Source: Anaerotruncus sp. G3(2012)
GTDB taxonomy: Bacteria > Bacillota > Clostridia > Oscillospirales > Ruminococcaceae
Reading direction: 5' to 3'
DNA length: 33,318 nt
Assembly (NCBI RefSeq): GCF_000403395.2
Contig: NZ_KE159677.1
Location: 177,272-210,589 of the forward strand
Shown here: one piece after another, positions 30,736 to 33,318 of the stretch
Position numbering within the stretch: position 1 is the stretch's first letter
Layout of the letters: the number at the start of each line of letters is the position of its first letter
Program-made: the position numbers and the translations under genes
Notes under the pieces: generated by a model
What the model was told of the DNA's origin: nothing
Seen by the model: only the letters and a program-made list of their open reading frames with translations
Database searches by the model: none

Positions 30736-32067
30736 TCACTTCCTTTCACCAAAGGTACCTTCGGGCAGGCACCCGGTCATTGCGCCATAGAGCTGCGCGC
30801 CATCGTTATCCACCGGGACGGCAGGCACCCCGAGCCGTTCCTCCAGCTCATTGAGGGTCAGATCGTCGAGGAACCGGTCCCGCTCGTGCCGCAGCATCAC
30901 CGAAGGCAGCAACAGCCGCTCCCCAAGCGTGATCCCCCCGAGCTGTTCCAGAATGTCCCTCCCGGTGACCAGCCCCGCAACCGTGATCTGCTCCCCGAAA
31001 AACCGGTTTTCGATCCGGTGCACCCGAATCTGCATCCCGGGGTGTTTGCGCATCACCTGCTCTGCCAGCTCGCGGATCAGCGGATAGGCAGCCTCCCCGG
31101 TGACAGTGCTCAGGACGCCGGACGCACTGGTTTCCGGATCGTCCGCGAGCGCATCCTCGAACTCCTCCCGCAACAGCGCAAGGGTGCCCACCCCATCCTC
31201 GAGCTGGTCAAATGCGCCGTAATACCGCGGCTCCGGAACCGGCAGTTCCGCCTTGAGGAAAAACTCGTCGGACGGGTACGCCACCCGTTCCCCATGGGTT
31301 TCCCACATCCGGCCGGCGAACCGGTGGATGATCTCAATGGTCTCCCGCGCCCGTTCCCGGTCGTAGGGGCGCAGCGGCTCCAGGCCCTCCCGGAACCGGG
31401 TCAGTCCGACCGGCACACAGGCAATGCTTTGCAGATTGGGGTAGAGCGCGCCGAGATCGTTGAGCGTGCGCTCCAACGCAGGCCCATCGTTGTAGCCTGG
31501 GCAGAGTACCAGCTGGCTGTTGACCCGGATGTCCGCATCGCACAGCCGCCGGATATAGGCTAGGCTGGAAGCGGCGCGGGGATTCTTCATCATCCGGACC
31601 CGCAGTTCCGGGTCGGTGGTATGCACCGAGATATTGACCGGCGAAATCCGCATCTGGATGATCCGGTCGATGTCCCCGTCGGTGAGGTTGGTCAGGGTGA
31701 TATAGTTGCCAAACAGAAAGGACATCCGGCTGTCGTCATCCTTAAAATAGAGGGTTTCCCGCATCCCCGGGGGCATCTGGTCTACAAAACAGAACACGCA
31801 TTTGTTCTTGCAGGAGCGCTGCTTATCCATCAGGTAGGTTTCAAACTCCAGCCCGATGTCATCATACTCCCCCTTGCGGATCTGTACCGAACGCGTTTTG
31901 CCAGCCCGCAGCAGATCCAGAACGATCCGCCGGCTGGTCACATAAAAGCGGTAATCGAGCAGGTCGTTAACCGGGTGCCCGTCGATCGCCGCCAGCGTGT
32001 CACCCGGCTGTATCCCGGCCCGCGCGGCGTAGGAACCCGGCTGGACACTCTGAATCAATACCGGCAT
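30736..32067 (-). CDS. DUF512 family protein (PDZ + radical SAM-like)
   Basis: 443 residues. Residues 1-70 are a PDZ-like domain (SYAARAGIQPGDTLAAIDGH). CKNKCVFC (C86, C90 and C93) is a CxxxCxxC cluster of radical SAM type, followed by DDSRMSFLFGNYITLTN, and the C-terminal DUF512 domain includes PVGLTRFREGL and YPSDEFFL. Genes of this family sit beside der in many Clostridia; the reaction is unknown. AAGGAGG is before the ATG. der follows with a 4-base gap. Confidence 0.9.
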   Translation of the reverse strand: MPVLIQSVQPGSYAARAGIQPGDTLAAIDGHPVNDLLDYRFYVTSRRIVLDLLRAGKTRSVQIRKGEYDDIGLEFETYLMDKQRSCKNKCVFCFVDQMPPGMRETLYFKDDDSRMSFLFGNYITLTNLTDGDIDRIIQMRISPVNISVHTTDPELRVRMMKNPRAASSLAYIRRLCDADIRVNSQLVLCPGYNDGPALERTLNDLGALYPNLQSIACVPVGLTRFREGLEPLRPYDRERARETIEIIHRFAGRMWETHGERVAYPSDEFFLKAELPVPEPRYYGAFDQLEDGVGTLALLREEFEDALADDPETSASGVLSTVTGEAAYPLIRELAEQVMRKHPGMQIRVHRIENRFFGEQITVAGLVTGRDILEQLGGITLGERLLLPSVMLRHERDRFLDDLTLNELEERLGVPAVPVDNDGAQLYGAMTGCLPEGTFGERK

Positions 32068-32091
32068 GGCAGAACCTCCTTCGGATACAAA

Positions 32092-32121
32092 AACGGAGGC
32101 GGAAAACCATCCGCCTCCGTT
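32092..32121 (-). terminator. Intrinsic terminator of yceD-rpmF
   Basis: AACGGAGGCGG pairs with CCGCCTCCGTT around an 8-base loop, then TTTTTG on the minus strand. It sits between rpmF and the DUF512 gene. Confidence 0.85.
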
Positions 32122-32136
32122 GCCCGCATGATCGCG

Positions 32137-32319
32137 TTACGCTTCCATCTTGATGACTTCACGGTCCTTGTAATAGCCGCAGTTGCCGCAGACCCGATGG
32201 GGAACTTTCAGTTCTCCGCAGTGTGTGCATTTGGAAAATGCAGGGGCTTCCAGCTTCCATACATTCGAACGTCTTTTATTTTTGCGCGCTTTTGAGGATT
32301 TTCTCTTTGGTACTGCCAT
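32137..32319 (-). CDS. rpmF: Ribosomal protein bL32
   Basis: 60 residues: MAVPKRKSSKARKNKRRSN and the zinc ribbon C31-x2-C34 ... C44-x2-C47, the form with all four Cys. Component of the 50S subunit. AAAGGGG is 8 bases before the ATG at 32319. It follows the DUF177 gene by 70 bases, the usual yceD-rpmF pairing, and ends at a terminator. Confidence 0.97.
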   Translation of the reverse strand: MAVPKRKSSKARKNKRRSNVWKLEAPAFSKCTHCGELKVPHRVCGNCGYYKDREVIKMEA

Positions 32320-32389
32320 GATTGGTACCCCTTTCCAGATTTTATCGTCGTCACGGTACGCTGTGCCTGCTGCACAGGCACCCATTTTG

Positions 32390-32887
32390 TTATTCGCCGA
32401 GCAGTTCCCGCAGCTTGGCAAGACGCGGATCGCCCGCTGACGGGCGGCAGCCGCAGTCCCCCTCGTTGAGGTTGGCTCCGCATTCAGGACAAAGCCCCTT
32501 ACAGCCTTCATCACACACCATCGAGGTGGGGAGTTCGAGGAGAATATCGGCCCCGGCAAGCTCTGCCAAATCAAGCTGCCCGTCCGGTATTACTATAAGC
32601 TCATCGTTGTCCTCACGGTTCAGGGATAAAACCAGGATGTGTGAGAACTCCATCCGTTCCGTACGGCTGAGCGACGTAAGACACCGATCGCACACCGCAT
32701 CCAGAATGAAGTCCGCCTGATAGCTCACGCTGACGATCCCCGAGCGGTTCTGCGCGCGCCCGCTGACCCGGACCGGTCCGGCAAACAGCCTGTGGCCCCA
32801 CCGCTTTACATCCTCCAGCACAAGCGAACAGTCAAACGCCTGCTCCGCGCCGGGATTGTCAAACAGTTTGGAAAGGTCCAGTTTCAT
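32390..32887 (-). CDS. yceD: DUF177 family protein (YceD)
   Basis: 165 residues. DAVCDRCLTSLSRTERMEF, then DLAELAGADILLELPTSMVC and CKGLCPECGANLNEGDCGC match DUF177/YceD, which in other bacteria affects 23S rRNA levels. The Cys pairs suggest zinc binding. GGAGAAG precedes the ATG. A consensus promoter lies 84 bases upstream, and rpmF follows. Confidence 0.92.
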   Translation of the reverse strand: MKLDLSKLFDNPGAEQAFDCSLVLEDVKRWGHRLFAGPVRVSGRAQNRSGIVSVSYQADFILDAVCDRCLTSLSRTERMEFSHILVLSLNREDNDELIVIPDGQLDLAELAGADILLELPTSMVCDEGCKGLCPECGANLNEGDCGCRPSAGDPRLAKLRELLGE

Positions 32888-32970
32888 GCGCTCTTCTCCA
32901 TTCGGTATCGCACTTCAGGGTTTTGCATCCGCGTTTTTGGGCGCAGTGCCCCACGGACGTTACGCAGATT

Positions 32971-32999
32971 ATTATAAACTTTTTCCATTGCCTTGTCAA
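32971..32999 (-). promoter_or_regulatory. Consensus sigma-A promoter for yceD-rpmF
   Basis: TTGACA, 17 bases, TATAAT on the minus strand, a perfect match to consensus, as expected for a ribosomal protein operon. Confidence 0.9.
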
Positions 33000-33039
33000 G
33001 GGAAAACGGACAACTCCCGCACGAAGCCGCAAAAGATTC

Positions 33040-33318
33040 TGAATCGGGGGCTCCGCAGATATCCCGTATCTTTTGAGGCAACGGAAGTTTGGGTTCCAGA
33101 CCAAACTTCCGGGGCGCAAGCGCCCTTCTTCGGGGGACTTCTCGAACCTGCGGTCCGGACTGCGAGCCGCAGCGAGCGTTTCGAGGCCAACCGCCACAGG
33201 CGGCTCTTAGGCCGAGATCGCGGCGTACGCCGCGACGCCCCCTCAGTTTGCCTTGCGGGCTAGGGGTCGGTGACCCCTCCCCGCAGGCCCCACCCCGATG
33301 GGGCAAAGTGCGCTTTTT
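33040..33318 (+). repeat. Modular GC-rich repeat, copy D (cut by window edge)
   Basis: Contains the arm-variable hairpin GGAAGTTTGG/CCAAACTTCC at 33083-33110, identical to copy A, then GGGCGC/GCGCCC, a replaced central part (33146-33222) with new inverted pairs, GCGGC/GCCGC, AGGGGTC/GACCCCT and CCCCACCCCG. The CGGGCT/AGCCCG hairpin of the other copies is missing, replaced by about 75 bases not seen elsewhere. Confidence 0.8.

Overview
The window looks like a chromosome segment from a motile, spore-former-type Clostridia, probably Oscillospirales/Ruminococcaceae-like. The inference rests on high GC (roughly 55-60%) combined with strong Firmicutes AGGAGG ribosome sites and sigma-A promoters, a DUF1540 Cys-rich miniprotein, a fused CobA-HemD, a DUF512-der-plsY-gpsA neighbourhood, a CsrA-linked flagellin, a rubrerythrin and a yceD-rpmF pair. 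No tRNA, rRNA, CRISPR array, transposase or phage gene was seen.

Layout. 1-2.8 kb: two lipoproteins, the first preceded by the 3' end of a near-identical tandem paralogue, with a DUF1540 gene between. 2.9-8.4 kb, all minus strand: an FkbM methyltransferase with its own promoter, then a tetrapyrrole operon running sirC-like, hemC, cobA-hemD, hemB from one good promoter through a leader that carries an intrinsic terminator. 8.8-11.3 kb, plus strand: VOC protein, a TPR + suppressor-of-fused + DUF2185 fusion, and a DUF5662 protein. 11.2-12.6 kb: a small lipoprotein and rubrerythrin. 12.8-18.7 kb, minus strand: csrA, flagellin, a TPR-bearing family 2 glycosyltransferase and a second FkbM methyltransferase, which reads as a flagellin synthesis, regulation and modification locus. 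19.2-26.3 kb: a cyclase-family hydrolase, an alpha/beta-hydrolase fused to a polytopic membrane domain, and a sugar-acid cluster (beta-hydroxyacid dehydrogenase plus DUF1537 four-carbon acid sugar kinase) divergent from an FCD-type GntR regulator whose probable operator sits inside the dehydrogenase promoter. 26.3-33 kb, minus strand: housekeeping genes yceD-rpmF, DUF512-der, plsY and gpsA, with a low-GC HEAT-repeat gene and repeats inserted between plsY and gpsA.

The most unusual signal is a family of GC-rich modular intergenic repeats (18161-18463, 20011-20640, 28321-28499, 33040-33318). Their modules are hairpins whose arms change in a compensatory way while loops and flanks stay fixed, so base pairing rather than primary sequence seems to be selected. 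A second, smaller hairpin repeat occurs at 11948-12026 and 28216-28289. Other points of interest are two related long hairpins directly ahead of csrA, a CsrA-type hairpin in the flagellin leader, an SD-sequestering inverted repeat before rubrerythrin, and back-to-back palindromes just downstream of the first FkbM promoter.

All family names are from reading the protein sequences; no database search was possible. Starts were moved from the longest ORF where a ribosome site decided the matter.
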